A stretch of 64,000 bases of DNA. Source: Solibacillus merdavium. Lineage in GTDB: Bacteria > Bacillota > Bacilli > Bacillales_A > Planococcaceae. Position 1 is the stretch's first letter. The number at the start of each line of letters is the position of its first letter. The DNA lies in NCBI RefSeq assembly GCF_014836935.1, contig NZ_JACSPW010000012.1, positions 1 to 64,000 of the forward strand, in the 5' to 3' direction. The notes below the pieces were generated by a model. That model was not told the origin of the DNA. It was given only the letters and a program-made list of their open reading frames with translations, and did no database searches. The translations under genes were made by a program, and so were the position numbers. Below, piece after piece: positions 42,318 to 51,043 of this stretch.

Positions 42318-42805
42318 AAAAAGCTACACAGCTAACCCTTGTCATTGTACTAATCATCGCGCTCAGTTACTCCATTGTATCAAACGTAACGAGCAGTCAT
42401 GCAGAAGCAAAAATCGATCATATTAAACTTCTAACCACTACTGGTCAACAAGTTACCATTCCTTCAGAAGGCAGCTACATTCTCAATTTCTGGGCAACGT
42501 ATTGTCCTCCATGTGAGCGGGAAATGCCAGCGTTTGAAGCAGCTTACGCAACACTGCAAGCTCAAAATATCGAGCTGTATGCGGTGAATGTGGAGGAACC
42601 AACAAAACTAGTAAACCGGTATTTAGCACAATTTAATTTATCGTTTCCTATTTTGTTGGATCGAAACGGAGAACTAAAAGAGGCCTATGAAATTTTAACA
42701 TTACCAACAACTTTATTTGTGAAAGACGGAAAAGTCGTACACACCGTCAAGGGTGAACTGACTGAACAGCAATTACTTACACTCACTAAAAATTTTCTTT
42801 ACTAA
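42314..42805 (+). CDS. TlpA/ResA-like membrane-anchored thioredoxin
   Basis: A 163-residue extracytoplasmic thioredoxin with an N-terminal signal anchor (LTLVIVLIIALSYSIV). The redox motif is C64-P-P-C67 in FWATYCPPCEREMPAF, and the cis-Pro is in LTLPTTLFV. Such proteins reduce disulfides or deliver reductant outside the cytoplasm. Its presence inside an ssu-type operon is unusual; it may keep the upstream lipoprotein or the binding protein reduced, which is inference. Confidence 0.85.
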   Translation: MKKATQLTLVIVLIIALSYSIVSNVTSSHAEAKIDHIKLLTTTGQQVTIPSEGSYILNFWATYCPPCEREMPAFEAAYATLQAQNIELYAVNVEEPTKLVNRYLAQFNLSFPILLDRNGELKEAYEILTLPTTLFVKDGKVVHTVKGELTEQQLLTLTKNFLY

Positions 42806-42820
42806 AGGAGAGTATCAACT

Positions 42821-44119
42821 ATGACATTTTTTAATCAAGAAACCATTGCCTTACATACAGGGCAAACAGTAGATCCGGTAACCCGTTCACGTGCAGTTCC
42901 GCTATATCAGACGACATCTTATGTATTTGATGATACAGAGCATGCGGCAAGTCTTTTTAAACTACAAGGCAGCGGCTATTTATATTCCCGCAATGCAAAT
43001 CCAACGAATGCCGTTTTTGAAGAACGTCTCGCTGCACTTGAAGGGGGAGTTGGAGGGTTTGCTGTTTCGTCAGGTCAGGCGGCCATTTTAATTGCCGTAT
43101 TAACTTTGGCGCAGGCGGGTGAGGAAATTGTTGCAACAAATGCGCTGTACGGTGGTACTTATACGTTATTTTCCAAAACATTACCCCGCTTTGGTGTGAC
43201 AGTACGCTTCGTCGAAGGATCTGATTTACAGCAAGTTGAAGCTGCGATCAACCAAAAGACACGTGCCGTATTTACAGAAACAATCGGTAATCCAAGCTTA
43301 GAAATTGCTGACATAGAGGGATTGGCACAAGTTGCACACCGCCATGACGTGCCGCTGATTGTTGATAATACATTTGCTACACCTTATTTATCAAAGCCAA
43401 TCGAATTTGGCGCAGATATCGTTGTTCATTCAACGACAAAATTTATTGGCGGACACGGAACTTCTCTAGGTGGAGCAATTATTGATTCAGGTAAATTCGA
43501 ATGGAAAGAACCACGCTTTCCAACATTTGTACGACCAAATGAATTAATTGATAACCGGTCATTTGTTGAAGCTGCCGGTGAAAAAGCGTTTATCGCAAAA
43601 GCCCGTTTTGAATTAGGTCATGATTTAGGGGCAACATTGTCACCGTTTAATGCATGGCTATTTATTCAAGGGCTTGAATCTTTGGCTGTTCGCGTACGCC
43701 AGCATGTTGTGAATGCACAGGCAGTAGCGGAGTATTTAGCACAGCATGAATTAGTGGAATGGGTAAATTATCCGACATTACAGGGAAATGACCCGCAAAA
43801 CTTAGTAGCAAAATATTTACCAAAAGGTGCAGGTTCTATTTTTAGCTTCGGCATTAAAGGCGGGTTAGAGGCGGCGAAAGCATTTATCAACAATGTACAG
43901 CTCCTTTCACATGTTGCAAATGTAGGCGATTCAAAATCACTTGTTATTCATCCGGCAAGTACATCGCATTCCCGATTAACGGCTGAGCAGCAGCTTGCAA
44001 GTGGTGTAACACCAGGGTTAATCCGTTTATCCATCGGTTTAGAGGACATTGAAGATATTAAAGCAGACTTGGCACAAAGTCTTCAAAAGGCTGCCGAAGT
44101 CGCGCACATTACAAAATAA
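42821..44119 (+). CDS. metY: O-acetylhomoserine sulfhydrylase-type PLP enzyme
   Basis: A 432-residue Cys/Met-metabolism PLP enzyme. The PLP lysine is K207 in VVHSTTKFIGGHG, with SSGQAAIL near residue 83, YGGTYTLF near 110 and DNTFATPYL near 182. HGTSLGG and its long C-terminal part separate O-acetylhomoserine sulfhydrylases (about 430 residues) from the shorter MetI/MetC type. It would fix sulfide from the desulfonation pathway directly into homocysteine. AAAGGAGAG precedes the start. Confidence 0.88.
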   Translation: MTFFNQETIALHTGQTVDPVTRSRAVPLYQTTSYVFDDTEHAASLFKLQGSGYLYSRNANPTNAVFEERLAALEGGVGGFAVSSGQAAILIAVLTLAQAGEEIVATNALYGGTYTLFSKTLPRFGVTVRFVEGSDLQQVEAAINQKTRAVFTETIGNPSLEIADIEGLAQVAHRHDVPLIVDNTFATPYLSKPIEFGADIVVHSTTKFIGGHGTSLGGAIIDSGKFEWKEPRFPTFVRPNELIDNRSFVEAAGEKAFIAKARFELGHDLGATLSPFNAWLFIQGLESLAVRVRQHVVNAQAVAEYLAQHELVEWVNYPTLQGNDPQNLVAKYLPKGAGSIFSFGIKGGLEAAKAFINNVQLLSHVANVGDSKSLVIHPASTSHSRLTAEQQLASGVTPGLIRLSIGLEDIEDIKADLAQSLQKAAEVAHITK

Positions 44120-44134
44120 CAGGAGGATTTGAAT

Positions 44135-44506
44135 ATGACAATTGCAGTAGTAGTTAATGATGAAGGTATTGTAACACCAATCGTGGAAGGAACAATTTTA
44201 CGTATTATTCAAAAAGACCATTCTATAGAAGATTTTCGTAACCCGGCACTCGATTTAACAGAAGGTCGACGCGGTGCCACATTACGTAAAGCCATTGAGC
44301 AAGGGGCAACGACATTTATCGCACCGCCTGAAACGTTTTGTGAACTATCTTATAAAAAGGCGAAGGAAGAACAGATTTCATTTATTAATATTGCAGCAAA
44401 CCAATCATTTGCACAGGTTATAGAACAGGTAAATTCAGGTGAAATTCAAATTTCAAAGGAACTGCCGGCTGAAGAAGTAGTACCAAGCGCACCGGCTGTA
44501 CAATAA
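44135..44506 (+). CDS. Small unknown protein in the sulfur operon (NifX-fold-like?)
   Basis: A 123-residue soluble protein, MTIAVVVNDEGIVTPIVEG at the start, then ALDLTEGRRGATLRKAIEQG, TTFIAPPETFCELSYKKAKEE and an acidic, Pro-rich tail. The alternation of strands and helices, with a late KKAKEEQISFINI, faintly resembles the dinitrogenase iron-molybdenum cofactor (NifX/NafY) fold; I am not confident. One Cys only. The ATG at 44135 is eight bases after AGGAGG. It sits between metY and ssuD, so a role in sulfur handling is plausible. Confidence 0.6.
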   Translation: MTIAVVVNDEGIVTPIVEGTILRIIQKDHSIEDFRNPALDLTEGRRGATLRKAIEQGATTFIAPPETFCELSYKKAKEEQISFINIAANQSFAQVIEQVNSGEIQISKELPAEEVVPSAPAVQ

Positions 44507-44518
44507 GGAGGAAATAAC

Positions 44519-45646
44519 ATGACAAAAGTAGAGTTCATTACAATGGCACCAACTTCCGGAGACAGTGAGTATATAGGGAATCAAGTTTCGAATAAAGGCC
44601 AACAAACATGGTCTGGCGTTGGCGTAGATTCGGATCGTGAGCCTTCTGTTGAGTATATTACACAGATTGCTCAAGCTGCAGAAAAAGCCGGCTTCTCAAC
44701 ATTACTGTTACCGATTGGTGGAAACTGCGTCGATTCTTTAGTCGCAGCGTCTCATTTAACTGCACATACAAAAACATTAAATTTCCTGTTTGCTGTACGT
44801 CCCGGTTCAACAGCTCCAACACAATTAGCAAAGCAATTCGCATCAGTCAACTACTGGACGAATAATCGAGTATTCGTAAACGTAGTAACAGGTGGAGCAC
44901 CAAAGGAACTGGAAAATGACGGCGACTTTTTATCACATACGGACCGCTACAAGCGTACGCGTGAGTATATCGAAATTTTAAAACGTTTATTCAATGGAGA
45001 GACGTTTGATTATGATGGAGAGTTCTACACATTAAAAGGTGCGAACTTGCCGTTACCAGTAAAAGAAGCACCACCAATTTTCTTTGGGGGCTCTTCACCA
45101 ATTGCAAAAGAAGTCGCTACAGATGTGGCGGATGTTTACATGCTGTGGGGTGAAACATTGGAAACAACAAAAGAAGAGCTGGAGTCGGTTGTCAAACTCG
45201 CAAAAGAGAAAAACCGCAATTTATCATACAGTGTGTCATTCCAGGTTGTTCTAGGAGAAACGGAAGAAGACGCATTTAAAAATGCCAATAAAATTATTAG
45301 CCAAATTGCACCGGAAGTGTTAGCAGCAAAACACGAAAACACATTAAAGAACGGGGCAGTTGGCGTAAATCGTCTGCATCAGCTAATGCTAGAGGCAAAG
45401 GATAATAACTTTGTCATTGCACCAAATATTTGGGCAGGGCTCACACAAGTATTATCAGGCAATTCGATTTCCTTAGTTGGAACGCCGAAGCAAGTTGCAG
45501 AACGAATCGTGGAGTTTGTAGATTTAGGATTTGATAAAGTATTACTTCGTGGATTCCCTCATTTAGAGGTCATTACGGACATTGGTGAAAAAGTAATTCC
45601 GCTTGTGCATGAAATTTTGGCTGAACGCGAAAAGCAAGTAGTATAG
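44519..45646 (+). CDS. ssuD: FMNH2-dependent alkanesulfonate monooxygenase-type LLM protein
   Basis: A 375-residue luciferase-like TIM-barrel monooxygenase of the SsuD class. Typical segments are FAVRPGSTAPTQLAKQFASV, NVVTGGAPKELENDGDF, HTDRYKRTREYIEIL and PPIFFGGSSPIA. SsuD enzymes split C1-and-longer alkanesulfonates into aldehyde and sulfite using FMNH2 and O2. Reduced flavin would come from the SsuE homologue two genes downstream. AAGGAGG precedes the start. Confidence 0.88.
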   Translation: MTKVEFITMAPTSGDSEYIGNQVSNKGQQTWSGVGVDSDREPSVEYITQIAQAAEKAGFSTLLLPIGGNCVDSLVAASHLTAHTKTLNFLFAVRPGSTAPTQLAKQFASVNYWTNNRVFVNVVTGGAPKELENDGDFLSHTDRYKRTREYIEILKRLFNGETFDYDGEFYTLKGANLPLPVKEAPPIFFGGSSPIAKEVATDVADVYMLWGETLETTKEELESVVKLAKEKNRNLSYSVSFQVVLGETEEDAFKNANKIISQIAPEVLAAKHENTLKNGAVGVNRLHQLMLEAKDNNFVIAPNIWAGLTQVLSGNSISLVGTPKQVAERIVEFVDLGFDKVLLRGFPHLEVITDIGEKVIPLVHEILAEREKQVV

Positions 45647-45656
45647 GGGGATCATC

Positions 45657-46979
45657 ATGACGAAAAAGCAAATAAAGCTAGGTGTATTTCTAATGGGAAC
45701 GGGTCATCACATCGCTTCTTGGCGTCACCCGGATGCTCAGGCAGATGCTAGTGAAAATGTAGAGTTTTTTAAAGAAGTAGCCATAAAAGCGGAGCAAGGA
45801 AAACTTGATATGCTGTTTTTGAGTGACGGCCTATCTTTTAATGAATTGTCACATCCGGCTGAACAAGTACGCTTTGAGCCACTGACATTATTAAGTGTGC
45901 TATCAACGGTAACTAAAAATATCGGCTTAACAGGTACGGCATCCACTACGTATAATGAGCCTTTCCATATCGCCCGAAAATTTTCTTCGCTGGATCATTT
46001 AAGTAGAGGGCGAGCGGCTTGGAATATTGTCACGAGCTATTATGAAGCAGAGGCAAGCAACTTCAATCAAGATAAGCATTTGGACCATTCGTTACGATAT
46101 GATCGGGCAGATGAATTTGTTGAAGTGGTAAAAGGCTTATGGGATTCCTATGAGGATGATGCACTCGCACGTAATAAAGAAACAGGCGAATATATTAAAA
46201 AAGGGAAGCTGCACACGTTAAATCATAAAGGCGAATACTATTCGGTGCGCGGACCATTAAATTCATCCCGACCACCGCAGGGGAGACCAGTATTAGTGCA
46301 GGCAGGCTCTTCAGAAGCAGGGACAACACTAGCCGCAAAACAGGCAGATGTCATTTTTACAGCCCAGCAAACATTAGCGGATGCACAAAGCTTTTATAAA
46401 AAGTTAAAAGACAAGGCAGTCGCAGCAGGTCGTAATCGTGATGATATAAAAATCATGCCGGGTGTTTCGGTTTATGTAGCGGAAACAGAGGAAAAGGCTC
46501 GTGCAAAATATGAAGAGCTGCAGCAATTAATCACACCGGAAATTGGCCTGGACTTTTTGGAAGATTATCTAGGTATTGATCTATCAGGCTATGATTTGGA
46601 TGGTCCACTTCCAAAAGATATTCCGCCAACTAACGGCAACCGCAGTCGTCAACAGCTTATTATCGAGCTTGCTGAGCGTGAGAACCTGACAATCCGTGAG
46701 CTGTATTTAAAAATTGCCGGCTCCCGAGGACATCGAATTATATTCGGTTCGCCTAGTCAAATTGCCGATCAGTTAATAGAATGGGTGGATAACGATGCGG
46801 CGGATGGCTTTAATTTAATGCCGCCATACTTCCCGGGAGGATTTACGGATTTTATTGATCTGGTCATTCCGGAACTTCAAAAACGCGGAGTCTTCCGTAC
46901 AGAATATGAGGGCAATACATTACGAGAAAATTTAGGCTTACAGCAAGTGCCATCAAGATATGCATTACAACAAGTTTAG
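45657..46979 (+). CDS. NtaA/SnaA/DszA-type flavin monooxygenase
   Basis: A 440-residue LLM-class monooxygenase of the NtaA/SnaA/SoxA group. It has GVFLMGTGHHIASWRHPDA near the N-terminus, FEPLTLLSVLSTVTKNIGL, ARKFSSLDHLSRGRAAWNIVT (in parts: KFSSLDHLSRGR, AAWNIVTSY) and PVLVQAGSSEAG. Members open sulfones (DszA), chelators (NtaA) or oxidise dimethyl sulfide (DmoA). Ten bp downstream of ssuD, it broadens the operon beyond simple sulfonates. Substrate unknown. Confidence 0.87.
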   Translation: MTKKQIKLGVFLMGTGHHIASWRHPDAQADASENVEFFKEVAIKAEQGKLDMLFLSDGLSFNELSHPAEQVRFEPLTLLSVLSTVTKNIGLTGTASTTYNEPFHIARKFSSLDHLSRGRAAWNIVTSYYEAEASNFNQDKHLDHSLRYDRADEFVEVVKGLWDSYEDDALARNKETGEYIKKGKLHTLNHKGEYYSVRGPLNSSRPPQGRPVLVQAGSSEAGTTLAAKQADVIFTAQQTLADAQSFYKKLKDKAVAAGRNRDDIKIMPGVSVYVAETEEKARAKYEELQQLITPEIGLDFLEDYLGIDLSGYDLDGPLPKDIPPTNGNRSRQQLIIELAERENLTIRELYLKIAGSRGHRIIFGSPSQIADQLIEWVDNDAADGFNLMPPYFPGGFTDFIDLVIPELQKRGVFRTEYEGNTLRENLGLQQVPSRYALQQV

Positions 46980-46991
46980 GAGGAGTGAAAA

Positions 46992-47525
46992 ATGACAAAA
47001 GCGATATTAATTAATGGCGGCAATAGTATTTCGTCACGATTAACGGGAATTCAGCAATATATTGAAACCTTATTAGATGCGCAAGGTATTACACATGAGA
47101 CAATTCAGGTACACCAACTGCCTGCACAGGATTTAATTACAGCCAACTTTGCAAGTGAAGCAATTTCAAAGGAAATAGTAAAAGTAGGGGAAGCGGATAT
47201 TGTATTTTTCTTAACTCCAATTTATAAAGGCTCATTTACGGGGATTTTAAAAACCTTCATCGACTTATTACCGCAAAAAGGGCTGGAAAATAAGACAGTC
47301 ATACCGGTAGCCATAGGCGGATCAATTGCGCATTTATTGGCTTTGGAGTACTCATTGAAGCCGATACTTTCCATTTTAGGAGCTACAACGATATCGAGTC
47401 CAATCTATATAGTAGATTCTCAAGTGACAAAAACAGAAAACGGCTTTACATTGGATCAAGCAGCAGTAGACCGCATAGAAAAGGTGTGGGAAACCGTTGC
47501 GCCACAAGTGAAACAAACCGTATAA
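46992..47525 (+). CDS. ssuE: NAD(P)H-dependent FMN reductase
   Basis: A 177-residue flavodoxin-fold reductase. The FMN site is seen as INGGNSISSRLTG at the N-terminus, FFLTPIYKGSFTGILKTFID (residues 73-92) and AIGGSIAHLLALEY near 107. It supplies FMNH2 to the two LLM enzymes and probably to the DszC-like protein. It is the last gene of the operon and a strong terminator follows. The final 16 codons are duplicated, in diverged form, at 51044-51095. Confidence 0.88.
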   Translation: MTKAILINGGNSISSRLTGIQQYIETLLDAQGITHETIQVHQLPAQDLITANFASEAISKEIVKVGEADIVFFLTPIYKGSFTGILKTFIDLLPQKGLENKTVIPVAIGGSIAHLLALEYSLKPILSILGATTISSPIYIVDSQVTKTENGFTLDQAAVDRIEKVWETVAPQVKQTV

Positions 47526-47528
47526 ATG

Positions 47529-47568
47529 ATCATCCTCGCGAAGAGTAATTGACTTCGCGGGGATTTTT
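47529..47568 (+). terminator. Rho-independent terminator of the sulfur operon
   Basis: ATCCTCGCGAAG / CTTCGCGGGGAT stem, followed by six T. A diverged copy of the same hairpin is found at 51102-51139. Confidence 0.88.
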
Positions 47569-47585
47569 TAATGTAAATTCAAATT

Positions 47586-47595
47586 ATGGTATAAT
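47586..47595 (+). promoter_or_regulatory. Extended -10 promoter
   Basis: ATGGTATAAT is an extended -10 (TGnTATAAT) with no good -35, about 87 bp before the SUKH-like gene. The related stretch at 51168-51177 has the same element. Confidence 0.45.
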
Positions 47596-47681
47596 TTTGG
47601 TAATAATAGAATTCTATGTAACATCATCATAGACCTATGACGAGATGAAAAATATAAAGTATAGATTGGAATGTAGTCATA

Positions 47682-48338
47682 ATGCAAAATATATCATTCG
47701 ATTCTAGTTATCAAAAAGAGGAAATTAAGAGAAATATGGACTTGATTAAGTTGGAATGCGACAAAATAAAAGACTTTATTAATATTGAAATTTTTCCTTT
47801 TGAACAATTGGATGAATGTCAAGTAGGATATAGCGTTGATCCTGATGGAAAGTCTCTTGTAACGGATGAAGAGGATACTTGGGATGAAAATTGGATTGTC
47901 ATTGCATATGAAACTCTGTGTGGAGACCCAGTTATTACTGAATTGAATGCAGATAGATACCCTGTATCATTATTGATGCATGGAATGGGCAGTTGGGATA
48001 ACGGCATTTATCTTGCCGATTCATTGGAATCTTTTCTAAAAAGTATAATTAAAATAGTTGATTTCCTTACAGAAAAGCAAGTGTTAAATGGGAAATATAA
48101 TATTCAGCACAAAGAATTAAAAGTACTATTAAATGATATTGTTGAAATAAGCAATTCCGCAAACCTTGAATCGTGGGAGTCTTTATTAAGCCCGTTATTC
48201 GATATTGTAGAAGAATACGAGAACGTATTGGAGACAAAAATAGAAGAAATGAAAAATGAAGGCAAAAAAATTTCAGAGATTGCTAGTTTACTTAATTTGC
48301 AGGCTAAAGATGTGTACGAGTATATTAAAAAGATTTGA
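47682..48338 (+). CDS. SMI1/KNR4 (SUKH)-like protein
   Basis: A 218-residue soluble acidic protein. The stretch WIVIAYETLCGDPVITEL followed by YPVSLLMHGMGSWDNGIYLADSLESF matches the C-terminal half of SUKH domains, which often serve as toxin-immunity proteins. The C-terminal 80 residues are helical and end NLQAKDVYEYIKKI. No polymorphic toxin gene is next to it. The ribosome site is weak (GGAATG), so the start may be wrong. SUKH assignment is by pattern, moderately sure. Confidence 0.6.
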   Translation: MQNISFDSSYQKEEIKRNMDLIKLECDKIKDFINIEIFPFEQLDECQVGYSVDPDGKSLVTDEEDTWDENWIVIAYETLCGDPVITELNADRYPVSLLMHGMGSWDNGIYLADSLESFLKSIIKIVDFLTEKQVLNGKYNIQHKELKVLLNDIVEISNSANLESWESLLSPLFDIVEEYENVLETKIEEMKNEGKKISEIASLLNLQAKDVYEYIKKI

Positions 48339-48495
48339 TAAGTATACACAAAACTATCTCTAGACTGGAAAACAAAATGAAAATGGGTCTGATCTAGCAT
48401 TTCTTTCAAAACAATTAGAAGATACAGGTATAAGTACCTCACATGCACTTAAAATAGGTGAAACGAGTAAAACAATAAATAAAGATGATTCTGAA

Positions 48496-49062
48496 ATGCT
48501 TTTGAAATTAAATGGCTACTTAATTAGATATTCCTTTATTTCTAAATCCAACCTTTCAGCAGAAATCGTAGAAGAAATGCAATCGGATTTAATAAGATTC
48601 AATACAATACTAGCTGAAAATGATTTTAACGACAAAGACGAATTTGGTAGCTGGACAAAACAAAATTATTTAAAAAAGTTAGAAATGTTGTTTCAGAAAT
48701 CGATAAAACAGACGGGGAAATTTAGGGGAACTATACATGATCGTCAATTTAAACGGCCGTTTGGGAAGGTTAAAGAGGTGATGAAATTGGATAATAAAAA
48801 GGGATTACTACTATTTTGTTCAATAGTGTTTTTAAGTATTAGTATTATAATTGCATCTAAGTTCATTTCAGATGCTCTTAATAATGTTGGATTAGGTTTG
48901 GAAGCTTCAAAATCAAATACTACTTCGATTGAAAATTTTGAGTTAATTTTGAATGATGGGTGGATGTATTTATATGAAACAAACAGCGGACAAATTTGGA
49001 AAAAAGCAGATAATGATAATCCGGACAGTGAATGGGAATTAGTTAAACATTATACTGAATAA
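48496..49062 (+). CDS. Unknown protein with central membrane helix, start uncertain
   Basis: A 188-residue frame: a soluble N-terminal half (LIRYSFISKSNLSAEIVEE, a charged middle), one helix (LLLFCSIVFLSISIIIASKF) and a C-terminal WMYLYETNSGQIWKK segment. The frame stays open upstream to 48364 with protein-like codons but no start, so this may be the end of a larger damaged gene. Alternatively the real gene is only the last 90 residues, starting at TTG 48787 behind AAAGAGGTG. I do not recognise either part. Confidence 0.45.
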   Translation: MLLKLNGYLIRYSFISKSNLSAEIVEEMQSDLIRFNTILAENDFNDKDEFGSWTKQNYLKKLEMLFQKSIKQTGKFRGTIHDRQFKRPFGKVKEVMKLDNKKGLLLFCSIVFLSISIIIASKFISDALNNVGLGLEASKSNTTSIENFELILNDGWMYLYETNSGQIWKKADNDNPDSEWELVKHYTE

Positions 49063-49190
49063 CGGGTTAAGTATGACAAACATCTTAAAATTCGTTACCA
49101 ATCCCGCTTTTGGAACTTGTTTTTCAAAAATATGTAACTAGCTTTAAATTGGCGGAAATTTTCAGTTGCAAGATTGAAGGGGGATTCTAA

Positions 49191-49574
49191 ATGAAAAAAG
49201 CACGTGAAAATCAACTATCATACTTATTTTTAGGCATTATTATGATTCCACTAAGTATTTATATTAATTACCCATATATTGCTAATGATGATTTTCCAGA
49301 AGGAATTATGATTTTTTTCTTAGGAATAAGTGCGCTAATGATGTCCTATTTGTCACCTCATTTATTTCCGAAAGATGAGCGAACAAAAGAAATTGTAGGT
49401 AAAAGTATGACAATAAATTATTTTACTTTATTCGGATCAATTACAATTCTAATTTTCTTGACGGGCTCACTTGGATTTATTAATTTAAGTGCTACACAGG
49501 TTTTAATTGTTTTAACTTGTATTATGGGTACATCAATCCCATTAACAATGGTTATTTATTCGAAACTAATTTAA
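49191..49574 (+). CDS. Four-helix membrane protein of unknown function
   Basis: A 127-residue protein with four hydrophobic helices (about residues 9-25, 38-56, 74-95 and 101-122) and a charged loop with FPKDERTKEIVGKS. That loop is reminiscent of small DUF2178-like membrane proteins, but I do not press this. GAAGGGGG precedes the ATG. Confidence 0.6.
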   Translation: MKKARENQLSYLFLGIIMIPLSIYINYPYIANDDFPEGIMIFFLGISALMMSYLSPHLFPKDERTKEIVGKSMTINYFTLFGSITILIFLTGSLGFINLSATQVLIVLTCIMGTSIPLTMVIYSKLI

Positions 49575-49624
49575 TAGTTAACTACAAATCAATACAAAAT
49601 AACGTTCTTAAATGTGACACTTAA

Positions 49625-49650
49625 ACACCTTATTCAATTGAATAAGGTGT
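49625..49650 (+). terminator. Terminator (perfect palindrome)
   Basis: ACACCTTATTCAA / TTGAATAAGGTGT is a 26-bp perfect palindrome followed by TAAATTTT. It follows the four-helix membrane gene. Confidence 0.6.
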
Positions 49651-49742
49651 TAAATTTTAGCTGCTTATATCCCGAAACGACGCTTTGGGAATTTTCCATA
49701 CATATTAGATTATAAAATTCATTAAATTAATTTAGCATTAAT

Positions 49743-49770
49743 TGTAACGAATCTTTGTTTCATTCTATAT
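49743..49770 (+). promoter_or_regulatory. Candidate ECF-type autoregulated promoter
   Basis: TGTAAC, 16 bp, CTATAT lies about 45 bp before the ECF sigma gene. ECF factors usually recognise an AAC-containing -35 and regulate themselves. Proposed only from position and the AAC motif. Confidence 0.3.
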
Positions 49771-49811
49771 ATAAGTGAACTCAATTTAAGGATGTTGGAG
49801 GGAGGTATTTA

Positions 49812-50321
49812 GTGGAGGATTTAAGTGAAATCTATAAATCCTATGCCAATGAAGTAAAACTTTTTCTTCTTTGTTTAACATCAAGTGAGGATTTAGCAGA
49901 AGAATTAACACAGGAAACGTTTTATCAAGCGGTTAAATCGATTCATCGTTACAATGGCGAATGCAAAATTTCAGTTTGGTTATGTCAAATTGCTAAGCAC
50001 AGCTATTTTGATTATTTAAAGAAGGCAAAGCATCGAAATCATACGAGTATTGATTACTTAATTAAAGCAGGTGTAGATATACGTTCAAAGGAAGATTTGC
50101 CTGATATCGCAATGATTAAAGAAAGTACACTACGTGGAATCCACCAAGAAATTCGGCAATTACAAGAACCGTATGCTGAAATTTTTTTACTTCGGATAAC
50201 TATGGATTTAAGTTTTAAGGAAATAGGTGATATCTATGAGAAAAGTGAAAACTGGGCAAGGGTTACATATTATCGTGCAAAATGCAAATTAGCAGAAAGG
50301 GTGGATTTGGATGAATTGTAA
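49812..50321 (+). CDS. ECF-type RNA polymerase sigma factor
   Basis: A 169-residue sigma factor with regions 2 and 4 only. Region 2 includes DLAEELTQETFYQAVKSIHRYNG and ISVWLCQIAKHSYFDYLK (residues 57-74). Region 4 includes EPYAEIFLLRITMDLSFKEIGDIYEKSENWARVTYYRAK. It starts at GTG behind GGAGGGAGG. It overlaps its presumed anti-sigma factor by 11 bp. It should direct a small envelope-stress-type regulon; the target genes are unknown. Confidence 0.9.
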   Translation: MEDLSEIYKSYANEVKLFLLCLTSSEDLAEELTQETFYQAVKSIHRYNGECKISVWLCQIAKHSYFDYLKKAKHRNHTSIDYLIKAGVDIRSKEDLPDIAMIKESTLRGIHQEIRQLQEPYAEIFLLRITMDLSFKEIGDIYEKSENWARVTYYRAKCKLAERVDLDEL

Positions 50322-50931
50322 TATTATAAAGGATTTGATGCCGTCCTATATAGATAGAATTTGTAGTAAAGAAACAGGTGCAGCAGTGGAAGAACATATT
50401 GAGCATTGCCAAGATTGTAAAAAAACTATGCAACTGATGCAGCAACCCACCATACAAATAGTCGAAACAAATGTAGAGGTTGCGAAAAAACCGTTTAACC
50501 TCATTAACAAAAAGCGCCGATTTCAAGTGATTACAGCTATTTTGCTGACCTTTATGATTACTACAATAAGTGCATTAGTAATACAAGATGTAGGGGTTGT
50601 TAATCAATTCTTTTTCCCAAAGGTTACAGCAATTGCACATATAACGGATGACAGTGAAGAATGGCAAAGTATTAGATTCTCTGCCGATGGGATTAATACT
50701 CAAGATTATGTGATATATGATAGCGTTTTTTGGAAGAAGGAGATTATTAATGATGCTAATAGTGATAGTAATGTGTATCTAAGAGTAAAAGATGAAAAGG
50801 GCGATGTAATTATTGATGAATTTCCAATATCCTCTGGAAAAGGGGTTAAATTAGAAGGTTTGAAGAGGAAAGAAAAATACTTTTTTGAAATAAAAGCTTC
50901 ACCAGGGCGCTTCTTTATTAATGCAGTATAG
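50311..50931 (+). CDS. Membrane-bound zinc-finger anti-sigma factor
   Basis: A 206-residue protein. The N-terminal ZAS motif is H29-xxx-C33-xx-C36 (EHIEHCQDCKK) after IKDLMPSYIDRI. A single membrane helix lies at about residues 72-92 (ITAILLTFMITTISALVI), followed by an outside domain of about 110 residues. Overlap with the ECF gene and this layout identify it as the cognate anti-sigma factor. The outer domain (WQSIRFSADGINTQDYVIYD) is not a family I recognise and presumably senses the signal. Confidence 0.87.
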   Translation: MNCNIIKDLMPSYIDRICSKETGAAVEEHIEHCQDCKKTMQLMQQPTIQIVETNVEVAKKPFNLINKKRRFQVITAILLTFMITTISALVIQDVGVVNQFFFPKVTAIAHITDDSEEWQSIRFSADGINTQDYVIYDSVFWKKEIINDANSDSNVYLRVKDEKGDVIIDEFPISSGKGVKLEGLKRKEKYFFEIKASPGRFFINAV

Positions 50932-51043
50932 ATGTATCTAGTATCAAGTTGATTTTATAATTCAAAATAACGTTCGTAAATAAAAGTTTGTGGAACATTG
51001 TATATACTTGATTTTTTGCAAGGTTCCTCATTTCAAAAGGAAG

